This document shows, in pieces, positions 14,766 to 22,671 of a stretch of DNA of 46,429 nucleotides. Numbering within the stretch: position 1 is the stretch's first letter; each line of letters starts with the position of its first letter. The notes beneath the pieces are model-generated. The model searched no databases. It was not told the origin of the DNA and saw only the letters and a list, made by a program, of their open reading frames with translations. The stretch comes from CAYTGR01 sp964437445 (GTDB taxonomy: Bacteria; Chloroflexota; Anaerolineae; B4-G1; SLSP01), in the NCBI GenBank assembly GCA_964437445.1, contig CAYTGR010000040.1, forward strand, positions 1 through 46,429. Direction: 5' to 3'. The position numbers were made by a program, and so were the translations under genes.

Positions 14766-16115
14766 ATGCTCAAGATCGGTGAGTTCTCAAAAGTGGCTCA
14801 GGTCTCGGTCAAGACACTACGGCTCTATGGAGAGCTGGGGCTGCTCCGGCCGGCCTGGATTGACCGGTACACCGGCTACCGGTACTACACGCTGGAACAG
14901 CTGCCCCGGCTCAATCGGATCCTCGCGTTGAAGGACCTGGGTTTCTCGCTGGAGCAGATCAAGCAGTTGCTGCGTGAGGACCTCCCCGCTTCCCAACTCC
15001 GCGGGATGGTGCGGTTGAAGTGCGCCGAGCTCCAACAGCGGATCCAGGAGGAGCAGGACCGGCTGGCGCGAGTGGAAGCCCGCCTCCAGCAGATTGAGCA
15101 GGAGGGCCACCTGCCGGGCTACTCAGTCGTGCTCAAGCGGGTGGAGCCGCAACGGGTGGGCGGGATACGGCGGATCCTTCCTGACTACCGGGCGATGTTC
15201 CGGCTCGTAGCTGAGCTCCATACGGCACTCCAGGTGCCGAACAGCGCGCCCGTGGTCACAGGCCCCTACCTGGGGCTCTACTACGACGCCGAGTACCGCG
15301 ACCGTGGCGTGGACGCCGAGGCCGCCGCCCCGCTGGCGCGCGCGTGGCGAGGCGTGCCTGGGGTCACCGCTCACGACCTGCCCGGCGTAGAGACCATGGC
15401 CTGCGTGATCCACCAGGGCAGCTACGAGCGACTCCACGAAGCGTACAACACCCTCATGGCCTGGACGCAGGCCAACGGCTTCCGGGTGATCGGCCCCAAC
15501 CGTGAGATCTACCTCCAGGGGCCGGAGCCGGAGCTGCCGCCGTCACGCTACATCACTGAAGTACAATTGCCAGTGGAAAAAGTCACGGTGATTTCATTCA
15601 CCACTTCACAAAAGGAGAAAGAAACCATGGAAACAGCGGATAAAGGCCAAGGAACGATGGAACCCAGGATTGTGACCAAGCCCGCCTTTACAGTGGTGGG
15701 AATGCGCTATCAGGGCCGTAACCAGCACAACGAGATCGCTCAAATGTGGGACGTGTTCAACCCCCGTATCGGTGAAATCGCGGACATTTGCGGCCCGGCC
15801 TACGGCGTCTGCATCACGCTGGCGGACGCCCCCGAGGGCGAGTTTGAGTACATTGCCGGCATGGAGGTGAATGCTGCCGATCAAATCCCGGCGGGGATGG
15901 TCAGCCGGTCGGTGCCGGAGCAGACCTATGCGGTCTTCCCTTGCACACTCCAGACCCTCCACCGGGCCTATGACTATGCCTACCATACCTGGCTGCCCCA
16001 GTCGGGCTACCAGGTGGGCGGCGACATTGACTTTGAGCTGTACGGCGAGGAGTTTGACCCTGAGGACGCCGCCAACAGCACCCTGTACATCTACATCCCG
16101 ATCAAACCCAAGTAG
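14766..16115 (+). CDS. MerR-family regulator with two GyrI-like effector domains
   Basis: This 449-residue protein starts with a MerR winged helix (1-75: 'MLKIGEFSKVAQVSVKTLRL', 'GYRYYTLEQLPRLNRILALK'). A coiled-coil dimerisation helix (about 80-115) and a BmrR-like GyrI domain (about 120-275) follow. A linker of about 20 residues leads to a second GyrI-like domain (about 297-447: 'RIVTKPAFTVVGMRY', 'YIPIKPK'). BmrR-type regulators sense hydrophobic cations and activate efflux genes, but none is adjacent here. Inside the linker, AAAGGAG followed by an in-frame ATG at 15627 could start the second domain separately. The arrangement looks like a fusion of two once-separate genes. Confidence 0.88.
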   Translation: MLKIGEFSKVAQVSVKTLRLYGELGLLRPAWIDRYTGYRYYTLEQLPRLNRILALKDLGFSLEQIKQLLREDLPASQLRGMVRLKCAELQQRIQEEQDRLARVEARLQQIEQEGHLPGYSVVLKRVEPQRVGGIRRILPDYRAMFRLVAELHTALQVPNSAPVVTGPYLGLYYDAEYRDRGVDAEAAAPLARAWRGVPGVTAHDLPGVETMACVIHQGSYERLHEAYNTLMAWTQANGFRVIGPNREIYLQGPEPELPPSRYITEVQLPVEKVTVISFTTSQKEKETMETADKGQGTMEPRIVTKPAFTVVGMRYQGRNQHNEIAQMWDVFNPRIGEIADICGPAYGVCITLADAPEGEFEYIAGMEVNAADQIPAGMVSRSVPEQTYAVFPCTLQTLHRAYDYAYHTWLPQSGYQVGGDIDFELYGEEFDPEDAANSTLYIYIPIKPK

Positions 16116-16141
16116 GACGCGCCAACGGCGGTCACCATCAC

Positions 16142-16178
16142 GGGCCAGGAGTCCAGAGAACTCCTGGCCCGTTCTGTT
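16142..16178 (+). terminator. hairpin terminator after the MerR gene
   Basis: An 11-bp perfect stem (GGGCCAGGAGT with its complement, 7-nt loop) is followed by GTTCTGTTTG. It ends 55 nt past the MerR stop codon. The U-tract is interrupted, so efficiency is uncertain. Confidence 0.6.
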
Positions 16179-16194
16179 TGACTTGTGAGGCCCG

Positions 16195-16222
16195 TTGACA
16201 TTCCGCCAATATCGTTTACAAT
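16195..16222 (+). promoter_or_regulatory. promoter of the EF-G-like gene (TTGACA-16-TACAAT)
   Basis: Consensus -35 TTGACA (16195-16200) and -10 TACAAT (16217-16222) are separated by 16 bp. They lie about 87 nt before the start codon, leaving a leader of roughly 80 nt. Confidence 0.7.
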
Positions 16223-16247
16223 GAAGCACCACTGTACGTGACACGCC

Positions 16248-16273
16248 GACGGCCTCTGGGCCGTCTTTGTTTG
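16248..16273 (+). promoter_or_regulatory. terminator-like hairpin in the EF-G-like gene leader
   Basis: GACGGCC and GGCCGTC form a 7-bp stem with a 4-nt loop, followed by TTTGTTTG. It lies between the promoter and the ribosome-binding site of the EF-G-like gene. It could act as an attenuator. No competing antiterminator or leader peptide was recognised. Confidence 0.4.
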
Positions 16274-16308
16274 CCTGAAAAAGAGTATTTTGCGGGAGGA
16301 AAGAAGCA

Positions 16309-18387
16309 ATGAAAGAGTACACAACGCAACAGCTGAGAAACATCGCCCTGATCGGCCATGGCAGCTCGGGCAAGACCACCCTGACAGAAACGCTGCTTTT
16401 CCTGAGCGGTGCGACCAGCCGGCGCGGGAAGGTAGAAGACGGCACGACGGTCATGGATTTTGACGAAGAAGAAATCCGGCGCCACATTTCTATCAGCACC
16501 GGCCTGGCCCCCGTGGAGTGGAAAGGGGCCAAGCTGAACCTCTTGGATACCCCTGGTTATATGGATTACGTGGCCGAGGTCAAGGGCGCGCTGCGCGTGA
16601 CCGACCTGGCAATGTTGGTGTTGGATGCGGCCGCCGGCGTGGAGGTCGGCACTGAACTGACCTGGGGATACGCCCAGGAAGAGGAACTGCCCTGCCTGGT
16701 GCTGGTCAACAAGATGGACCGCGAAAATGCCAACTTTGAGCGCGCGTTACAATCGCTTGCCGAAGCCTTTGCCGGCGTCCGGTTCCTGCCGATCGTTCTG
16801 CCCATCGGGGCGCAAGCCGATTTCCAGGGCGTCGTAGACCTGTTGGAGAAGAAAGCCTACCTCGGACCCAAGGGCGATTCGGCCGCGGTCCCGGCCGCGC
16901 TGGCCGACAGCGTGGAGGAACGCTATACCCAGATGGTAGAAGCGGCCGCTGAGGGCGACGACGAACTGCTGATGAAATATCTGGAAGGCGAGGAATTGAC
17001 CTCCGAAGAAATCGTCAGCGGGTTGCGGAAAGCCATCCTCAACCGCACCGTGGTCCCGGTGATCGCCGTCTCCGGCAACACGACCGTCGGCGCGCTGCAC
17101 CTGCTGGACCTGCTGGTCACGTTAGCGCCCAATCCCGCCGAGCGCGGCCCGGTCAAGGCCGAGAGCGCGCAAGGGGAAGAAGAGCTGGAGGTCAGCGACC
17201 TCTCGCCGTTAGCGCTGCTGGTCTTCAAGACCGCGGCCGACCCCTACGTGGGTAAATTGACCTATTTCCGTGTCTGTAGCGGGGCTGCCGTTTCCGGTTC
17301 CACATCCATCTTCAACTCCCGCGCCGAGCAGGACGAGCGCCTGGGCCAGGTCTACGTCATGCGCGGCAAGGAACAGATCACCGTGGAAAGCCTCCATGCC
17401 GGCGACATCGGCGCAGTGGCGAAGTTGAACGTCACCCGCACCGGTGACACGCTCTGCGCCAGGGACCACCGTGTGACGCTGCGCGGGCCGAGCTTCCCGA
17501 AACCGATCTTCAGCGTGGCGGTCTCCCCCAAGACCAAGGCCGACTCGGCCAAACTGATGCCGACCCTGGCCCGCATTTGCGAAGAAGACCCCACGCTGCA
17601 CGCCTTCCAGGACCCCACCACCCACGAAACGATCCTGGCTGGCATGGGCGACGCCCACGTAGATACAGTCGTGCGCCGGATGCAGGGGCGCTTTGGCGTC
17701 GGCGTAGAGGTGACGACGCCCCGCATCCCCTACCGGGAGACCATCACCACGACCAGCACCGCCCAGTACCGCCACAAGAAACAGACCGGCGGCGCCGGGC
17801 AATTCGCCGAAGTCCACATGCGCGTGGAGCCGTTGGAGCGCGATGCCGGCTTTGAGTACATCTGGGAAGTTTTCGGCGGCCGCATTTCGTCTTCGTTCAT
17901 GCCCTCCATTGAAAAAGGGATCAAGAGCGTGCTGGAGACTGGCGTCATGGCGGGCTACCCCGTGGTGGACGTGCGTGTGGCAATCACCGACGGTAAGGAG
18001 CACCCGGTGGATTCCAAGGATATCGCTTTCCAGATCGCCGGCCGCGAAGGCTTCAAGCAGGCGTTCATGGGGGGCAAGCCGGTGCTGCTGGAGCCGATCT
18101 ACCGTGTCACCATCCTCGTGCCTGACGACTTCACCGGCGCGGTAATGTCGGACCTGAACACGCGGCGGGCGCGCGTGGAAGGGATTGACCAGCAGGGCCG
18201 CAAGAGCGTTATCACCGCCACTGCGCCGCTGGCCGAAATGCAGCAGTACGCGATCAACCTGCGCGCGATCACCCAGGGGCGCGGCGTCTTCTCCATGGAA
18301 CTCTCACACTACGACCAGGTGCCGGGTAACTTGGCGCAGCAGCTCGTGGAGCAGGCCAAGGCCTCCCGCGAACAGGAAGCCGAGTAG
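16309..18387 (+). CDS. fusA: elongation factor G-like translational GTPase
   Basis: This 692-residue protein has the EF-G domain order: G domain with P-loop 'GHGSSGKTTL' (about 16-25), 'DTPGYMD' and 'NKMD' (near 135); domain II ('FRVCSGAAVSGS'); and domains III-V ('MPSIEKGIKSVLETG', 'RRARVEGIDQQGRKSVITAT'). The G2/G3 sequences differ from classic EF-G ('DTPGHVDF'), as in the second EF-G-like class common in thermophiles and Chloroflexota. It may therefore be the specialised paralogue rather than the housekeeping translocase. No str operon genes (rpsL, rpsG, tuf) are adjacent, which supports this. A GGGAGGAAAG site precedes the ATG. Confidence 0.88.
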   Translation: MKEYTTQQLRNIALIGHGSSGKTTLTETLLFLSGATSRRGKVEDGTTVMDFDEEEIRRHISISTGLAPVEWKGAKLNLLDTPGYMDYVAEVKGALRVTDLAMLVLDAAAGVEVGTELTWGYAQEEELPCLVLVNKMDRENANFERALQSLAEAFAGVRFLPIVLPIGAQADFQGVVDLLEKKAYLGPKGDSAAVPAALADSVEERYTQMVEAAAEGDDELLMKYLEGEELTSEEIVSGLRKAILNRTVVPVIAVSGNTTVGALHLLDLLVTLAPNPAERGPVKAESAQGEEELEVSDLSPLALLVFKTAADPYVGKLTYFRVCSGAAVSGSTSIFNSRAEQDERLGQVYVMRGKEQITVESLHAGDIGAVAKLNVTRTGDTLCARDHRVTLRGPSFPKPIFSVAVSPKTKADSAKLMPTLARICEEDPTLHAFQDPTTHETILAGMGDAHVDTVVRRMQGRFGVGVEVTTPRIPYRETITTTSTAQYRHKKQTGGAGQFAEVHMRVEPLERDAGFEYIWEVFGGRISSSFMPSIEKGIKSVLETGVMAGYPVVDVRVAITDGKEHPVDSKDIAFQIAGREGFKQAFMGGKPVLLEPIYRVTILVPDDFTGAVMSDLNTRRARVEGIDQQGRKSVITATAPLAEMQQYAINLRAITQGRGVFSMELSHYDQVPGNLAQQLVEQAKASREQEAE

Positions 18388-18539
18388 TAAAGAGCGTCGC
18401 TCAGTCCTTAGTCGCTTAGTGAGCAGGAGTTGTGACGCAAACCTGTAGTGACGCCTCAGGCGTCTCTTGGGGGCTAAGAGAGGTTGAAGCCACCACTGCG
18501 AATTCTATTTTTGCGTCAGTCCTGATAAAGTTGGTTGGC
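18388..18539. other. gene-free stretch with short dyads
   Basis: No gene was found between the EF-G-like and purB genes (306 nt in all). This part holds a word-type segment at 18391-18424 (GCTCAGTCCTTAGTCGCTTA region) and a perfect palindrome GACGCCTCAGGCGTC at 18450-18464. A terminator and a promoter follow and are listed separately. Confidence 0.5.
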
Positions 18540-18573
18540 GGGCCGGAGCCGGGTGCTCCGGCCCGTTTGGTTT
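18540..18573 (+). terminator. terminator between the EF-G-like gene and purB
   Basis: A perfect 10-bp stem (GGGCCGGAGC with its complement, 5-nt loop) is followed by GTTTGGTTT. It lies about 150 nt past the EF-G-like stop and just upstream of the purB promoter candidate. Confidence 0.65.
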
Positions 18574-18582
18574 CCCGCTGAT

Positions 18583-18610
18583 TTGGCGCGGCAAGGGATG
18601 GTGGTACAAT
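18583..18610 (+). promoter_or_regulatory. candidate purB promoter (TTGGCG-16-TACAAT)
   Basis: -35 TTGGCG (18583-18588) and -10 TACAAT (18605-18610) have a 16-bp spacer and lie about 84 nt upstream of the purB start. The -35 matches the consensus only in part. Confidence 0.45.
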
Positions 18611-18693
18611 AACCCTCACCAAATTCAATCCTGTGCTGGGTGATTCATCGTGAACACTCAAACCTGGGACTGGATACGGGCAGGAGGTCGGCC

Positions 18694-20109
18694 ATGAGCC
18701 AACCGGATCCCTATCTATCACCGTTTGCCTGGCGGTACGGCTCGCCGGAGATGCGAGAACTCTGGAGTGAGACGACCACGCGCCGGCTCTGGCGGCGCAT
18801 CTGGGTAGCGTTAGCGCGCGTCCAGTGCCGGTACGGCGAGGTGACGCCCGCGCAGCTGGCCGACCTGGAAGCGCACCGCGACGACGTGGACCTGGCGGCC
18901 TCGCTCGCCGTGGAGGCTGAACTGCGCCATGATCTGATGGCTGAGGTGCGGGTCTACGCGGCGCAATGCCCGGTGGGCGGTGGGATCATCCACCTGGGCG
19001 CGACCTCCATGGACGTGAAGGACAACGCGACCGCGCTCCAGGTGCGCGACGCGCTGGATTTGCTGTTGCGGCGGCTGGATACGCTGCTGTTGGCGTTCGC
19101 GGGACAGGTGGAGCGCTGGGCGGCGACGCCCTGCCTCGGCTTCACCCATTTGCAGCCGGCCGAGCCGACCACCATCGGGTATCGCCTGGCCGCCTACGCC
19201 CAGGATCTGCTGGCCGACCGCGCCGACCTGACCCGGCTGCGGGCGGAGTGGCGCGGCAAAGGGTTCAAGGGTGCGGTAGGGACCTCGGCCTCCTATGCGC
19301 TGCTGTTGGGCGAGCGTGCCACACCGGCGGAATTTGAGGCGGCGGTGATGGCCGAGCTGGGCCTGCCGGCCTGGGCCGTCGCCAACCAGACCTACCCCCG
19401 CCGGCAGGACTGGGCAGTATTGACGGCGCTGGCGGGCCTGGGCAGCACGCTCTACCGCTTCGCGCTGGACCTGCGAGTGCTGCAAAGCCCGCCTATCGGC
19501 GAGTGGTCGGAGCCGTTTGGGGCCCGGCAGGTCGGCTCCTCGGCAATGCCGTTCAAGCGCAACCCGATCCGCGCGGAGAACGTGGACAGCCTGGCCCGTT
19601 ACCTGGCCCGTCTGCCCGACGTGGCGTGGGACAACGCCGCGCACTCACTCCTGGAACGGACGTTAGACGACTCGGCCAACCGGCGGGTCATCCTGCCGGA
19701 AGCGTTCCTGGTCGCCGACGAGATCGTGCGGGCGGTGGAGCAGCTGGTGAGCGGCCTGCAGGTCAACGAGGTGGCCGTGGCGCGGACGTTAGCGACCTAC
19801 GGTCCCTTTGCCGGAATTGAGCCGCTGCTGCTGCGGCTGGTCCAGGCCGGGGCTGACCGGCAGGCCATGCACGAAGTGTTGCGCGAACTGGCGCTGCGCG
19901 CCTGGGCTGAGGTGGAGGCCGGGCGGCCGAATCCTCTTGTCGCGCTGTTGGTGGCGGACGAGCGGTTGCGGGCTTACCTGCCGCCGGAGGCCATCGGCGC
20001 GGCACTGTCGGCTGACGGGTACGTTGGCGATGCCCCGGAACGGGCACGGGCGCTGGCGGCGCAAATCCGTGAAGCCGTGGGAGTGGGCAGTAAATCAGTG
20101 AGCCGTTGA
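18694..20109 (+). CDS. purB: adenylosuccinate lyase
   Basis: This 471-residue member of the fumarase/aspartase superfamily would cleave adenylosuccinate and SAICAR in purine biosynthesis. Visible are 'CPVGGGIIHLGATSMDV' (about 89-105), 'FTHLQPAEPTTIGYR' (about 150) and the superfamily signature loop 'GSSAMPFKRNP' (about 281-291). The start at 18694 has CAGGAGG upstream; the frame opens further at 18640 without a ribosome-binding site. The gene stands alone, with no other pur genes nearby. The signature loop supports PurB over argininosuccinate lyase or fumarase. Confidence 0.92.
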   Translation: MSQPDPYLSPFAWRYGSPEMRELWSETTTRRLWRRIWVALARVQCRYGEVTPAQLADLEAHRDDVDLAASLAVEAELRHDLMAEVRVYAAQCPVGGGIIHLGATSMDVKDNATALQVRDALDLLLRRLDTLLLAFAGQVERWAATPCLGFTHLQPAEPTTIGYRLAAYAQDLLADRADLTRLRAEWRGKGFKGAVGTSASYALLLGERATPAEFEAAVMAELGLPAWAVANQTYPRRQDWAVLTALAGLGSTLYRFALDLRVLQSPPIGEWSEPFGARQVGSSAMPFKRNPIRAENVDSLARYLARLPDVAWDNAAHSLLERTLDDSANRRVILPEAFLVADEIVRAVEQLVSGLQVNEVAVARTLATYGPFAGIEPLLLRLVQAGADRQAMHEVLRELALRAWAEVEAGRPNPLVALLVADERLRAYLPPEAIGAALSADGYVGDAPERARALAAQIREAVGVGSKSVSR

Positions 20110-20189
20110 ATAGTGAGCCGTTAAAGAGTAGATAGGAAACAATACCGGCAATACGCAATGTAATCAGCGAATTTAGGGAGGATCGCTAC

Positions 20190-21392
20190 ATGAGTGCAAA
20201 TTTTGAGGCAGCAGCCATCATCCGGGAGAAGACAGAACAGGCAGTGAGGGCGCTCCAGGAACAGAAAGTAGACCTTTGGATTACCTTTGTGCGGGAGACC
20301 ACCCACGTCAAAGACCCGATGATAGATCTGCTGGTCGGCTTTCACCTCACCTGGCCCTCAGCGCTGATGATCCACCGCAATGGGGAGCGGGTGGCCATCG
20401 TCGGGCGCTACGACGCACCCAACATGGAACGTCTGGGAGCCTATAGCCGCGTGGTGGGATACGATCAATCTATCCAGCCGCTCCTGTTGGAGGAGATCCA
20501 GCGCTGGAATCCGCGCAAGATTGCCATCAACTACTCCGAGAGTGACTCGGCGGCCGATGGGCTCTCCTACGGGATGTTCCGCCTGCTCTCGCGGATGCTG
20601 GCGGCGACGCCCTATGGCTCCCGCCTGATCTCCGCCGAGCAGCTGATCGCCGCGCTGCGCGGGCGCAAGACGCGCTCAGAGATCGCGCTGATTGAGGCGG
20701 CCGTGGTCTACACTGAGGATATGCTACAGGCAGTCACCCACCTGCTACGGCCGGGCACCAGTGACCTGGATATCGCCAACTTCCTGCACCAATCCATGGA
20801 CGAGCAGGGCTTCGGCTCCTCCTGGGAGCGCGAGTATTGCCCGGTGGTGACGGTGGGGCCGGAATCAGCGGTCGGCCACGCGATGCCCAGCGGCCTCAAG
20901 ATCAAACCCGGGCGGTTGGTGCAGATTGACTTCGGCATCTCCCGCCACGGCTTCGTCTCCGATTTGCAGCGGACCTGGTACATACCGGAGCGCGAGGGAG
21001 CCGGCGTGCCGGAGGAGGTCCAGCAGGCCTGGGAGGCGACGACGACCGCGCTGGAAGCGGGCCGTGCCGCCCTCAAGCCCGGCGTGCGCGGCTGGGAAGT
21101 GGACGCCGCTGCCCGGAGCACGCTCGTCGCAGCGGGCTACCCGGAGTACCTGCACGCCTTCGGCCACCACATCGGCCGCTCCGCCCACGACGGCGCGACT
21201 ATCCTCGGCCCGCAATGGGAGCGCTACGGTGACGCGACTGACCGCGTCATTGAGCCGGGCAACGTCTTCGCCATTGAGCTGGGCGTTTCCGTGCCAGGGC
21301 GCGGCTACATCGGCCGCGAGGAAAACGTCGTCGTCACCGAACATGGGGCCGATTACCTGAGCCACCCGCAGCAAGAACTCTGGATCGCATGA
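20190..21392 (+). CDS. M24-family Xaa-Pro peptidase (aminopeptidase P-like)
   Basis: This 400-residue protein has an N-terminal creatinase-like domain (1-150) and a pita-bread catalytic domain. Metal ligands are visible as Asp247 and Asp258 in 'QIDFGISRHGFVSDLQ', the histidine in 'HAFGHHIGR' (about 322-330), and glutamates in 'FAIELGV' (about 360) and 'GREENVV' (about 375). It is probably cytoplasmic and removes N-terminal residues before proline. The start follows TTAGGGAGG. A strong terminator ends the transcript just downstream. Confidence 0.9.
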   Translation: MSANFEAAAIIREKTEQAVRALQEQKVDLWITFVRETTHVKDPMIDLLVGFHLTWPSALMIHRNGERVAIVGRYDAPNMERLGAYSRVVGYDQSIQPLLLEEIQRWNPRKIAINYSESDSAADGLSYGMFRLLSRMLAATPYGSRLISAEQLIAALRGRKTRSEIALIEAAVVYTEDMLQAVTHLLRPGTSDLDIANFLHQSMDEQGFGSSWEREYCPVVTVGPESAVGHAMPSGLKIKPGRLVQIDFGISRHGFVSDLQRTWYIPEREGAGVPEEVQQAWEATTTALEAGRAALKPGVRGWEVDAAARSTLVAAGYPEYLHAFGHHIGRSAHDGATILGPQWERYGDATDRVIEPGNVFAIELGVSVPGRGYIGREENVVVTEHGADYLSHPQQELWIA

Positions 21393-21401
21393 TTCTCATC
21401 C

Positions 21402-21436
21402 AGGCCGGGCGCCCCACCAGCGCCCGGCCTTTTTTT
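21402..21436 (+). terminator. strong intrinsic terminator after the M24 peptidase
   Basis: A perfect 11-bp GC-rich stem (AGGCCGGGCGC with its complement), 7-nt loop and seven T form one of the clearest terminators in the window, 10 nt past the stop codon. Confidence 0.9.
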
Positions 21437-21449
21437 GAGAAGTGTGCCG

Positions 21450-21533
21450 GCCGTCCACGAGTGCTTTTACAAATGCACGAATGTCCACCAGACGCGGAAA
21501 ATTCGTGTATTCGTGCCTAAATTCGTGGACGGC
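21450..21533. repeat. word-type dyad element (ATTCGTG words)
   Basis: The outer arms GCCGTCCACGA (21450-21460) and TCGTGGACGGC (21523-21533) pair perfectly, with inner arms GCACGAAT and ATTCGTGC. The right half reiterates ATTCGTG three times. A related half-copy is at 32839-32871. The same logic (a word reiterated and then inverted) is seen in other intergenic elements here. Confidence 0.65.
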
Positions 21534-21560
21534 AAGCCGCCCAACCGGCTTAACTTAATG

Positions 21561-21712
21561 CCCCAGGGTGTTCTGGGGAGCGTAGTAATGTTTGCGCTGG
21601 TCACCCGGCGGTCAACCGCCGGGCTAGGTAGCAACGCCCCGTGAACGGGGCGGCAGAAGGCCGGTTTACCGGCCGTAGCTTGGTAGCCGGGTGATGATCG
21701 CCCGGTGCTACC
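21561..21712. repeat. cluster of five consecutive hairpins
   Basis: In 150 nt there are five dyads: CCCCAG/CTGGGG (21561-21578), CCCGGCGGT-CA-ACCGCCGGG (21604-21623), CGCCCCGT-GA-ACGGGGCG (21635-21652), GGCCGGT-TT-ACCGGCC (21659-21674) and GGTAGCCGGG...CCCGGTGCTACC (21682-21712). The middle three share a T-NN-A centre while their stems differ. The whole 449-nt gap between the M24 and TetR genes contains no gene that I recognise. Confidence 0.75.
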
Positions 21713-21813
21713 GAATTTAATTTTTAAAGGCCATAAGGCTTTACTAAACCAAGCACTTTCGGTACTGGCGTCCCCCCGTCTCTGGTGGTCCGTGGTCTGT
21801 GGTCTTTCCCCTC

Positions 21814-21842
21814 TTGACATCTCACGCTTTTTCCAGTATACT
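21814..21842 (+). promoter_or_regulatory. consensus promoter of the TetR gene (TTGACA-17-TATACT)
   Basis: A perfect -35 (21814-21819), a 17-bp spacer and TATACT (21837-21842) lie 43 nt upstream of the TetR start. Immediately downstream, ATAATT (21849-21854) and AATTAT (21868-21873) form an AT-rich inverted repeat across the probable transcription start, a plausible autoregulatory operator. Confidence 0.8.
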
Positions 21843-21885
21843 TACAGCATAATTACATACACTATAAAATTATACAAGGTGAACG

Positions 21886-22494
21886 ATGACCCTATCGCTG
21901 CGCGACATGAAGCACTCCCTCACCGAGCAGACCATCGTGGAAAAGGCGCTCGCGCTCTTCAAGGAGCACGGCTTTGACCAGGTCTCGGTCAAGCAGATCG
22001 CCAAGGCCGCGCTGGTCAGCGAGAAGACCGTCTTCAACTACTTCCCCTACAAAGAGCTGCTCGTCCTGGCCGGCTTCCAGCCGCAGATGAACGACCTGGT
22101 AGACACGCTCCAGCAGCAAGCGGACGAGCTGACCGAGCCGACCGGGGTGCTGCGCACCTTTAGCGCGCATCTGGCCGAGCTCTGCCTGGCCGACCCGACG
22201 CTCGGCGCGATCGTCATCGCCGAGATGTTGACCTTGGACCCGCAGCGGCTCGCGTTGGCAATGCGCTACCTCCCCGACCCCAACGGTCCGCTCCGCACCG
22301 TGATGACCTTAGCCCGCGCCCAGGGCAGCCTGCGCCCGGAAGTCAGCGTGGAATACGCCACTGAATTCTACCTCAGCAGCATCCTCAATGTGATCCGCAC
22401 CGGCCTCGCCTCGGGGCACCCCGAAAAGGTCCGCCCCATGCTTGCCACCACCCTGGAGATCTTCCTGTACGGCGCATTCCGACCACCGGGATAG
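21886..22494 (+). CDS. TetR/AcrR-family transcriptional regulator
   Basis: This 202-residue protein has an N-terminal helix-turn-helix of the TetR type (about 12-58: 'QTIVEKALALFKEHGFDQVS', 'KTVFNYFPYKELLV'). A variable helical ligand-binding domain follows, including 'EYATEFYLSSILNVIRTGLA'. It is probably a dimeric repressor whose ligand is unknown. It sits behind a consensus promoter with an AT-rich dyad, which suggests autorepression. The radical SAM gene begins 177 nt downstream on the same strand and is a possible target. Confidence 0.92.
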   Translation: MTLSLRDMKHSLTEQTIVEKALALFKEHGFDQVSVKQIAKAALVSEKTVFNYFPYKELLVLAGFQPQMNDLVDTLQQQADELTEPTGVLRTFSAHLAELCLADPTLGAIVIAEMLTLDPQRLALAMRYLPDPNGPLRTVMTLARAQGSLRPEVSVEYATEFYLSSILNVIRTGLASGHPEKVRPMLATTLEIFLYGAFRPPG

Positions 22495-22593
22495 TCAGCA
22501 GAGCCGTGCCATCGTTGAACCCAGCCGTTGGGCGATGCCAAGCGTCGCTCTTCTCTTCCTGCGCGCCAGAAAATCAGGCGTCCGGTCAAGACG

Positions 22594-22609
22594 GCGAACT
22601 AAAGTTCGC
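22594..22609. repeat. palindrome GCGAACTAAAGTTCGC
   Basis: A perfect 7-bp dyad with centre AA lies between the TetR and radical SAM genes. A near-identical copy, GCGAACTGAGGTTCGC, is at 43471-43486. It belongs to the T-NN-A-centred palindromes. Confidence 0.6.
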
Positions 22610-22671
22610 ATTTGCCACTGATGAATTGACTCGTTAACTGATCGCTAATCCACTCTTCTAAGGAGATGACC

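Noticed and set aside
18640..18693. Longer N-terminus for adenylosuccinate lyase
   Set aside because: The frame is open from 18640, but the ribosome-binding site CAGGAGG is placed for the ATG at 18694, and the first conserved residues start after it.
21561..21712. CRISPR array
   Set aside because: The dyads differ in sequence and spacing and there is no constant direct repeat with unique spacers; no cas genes are present.
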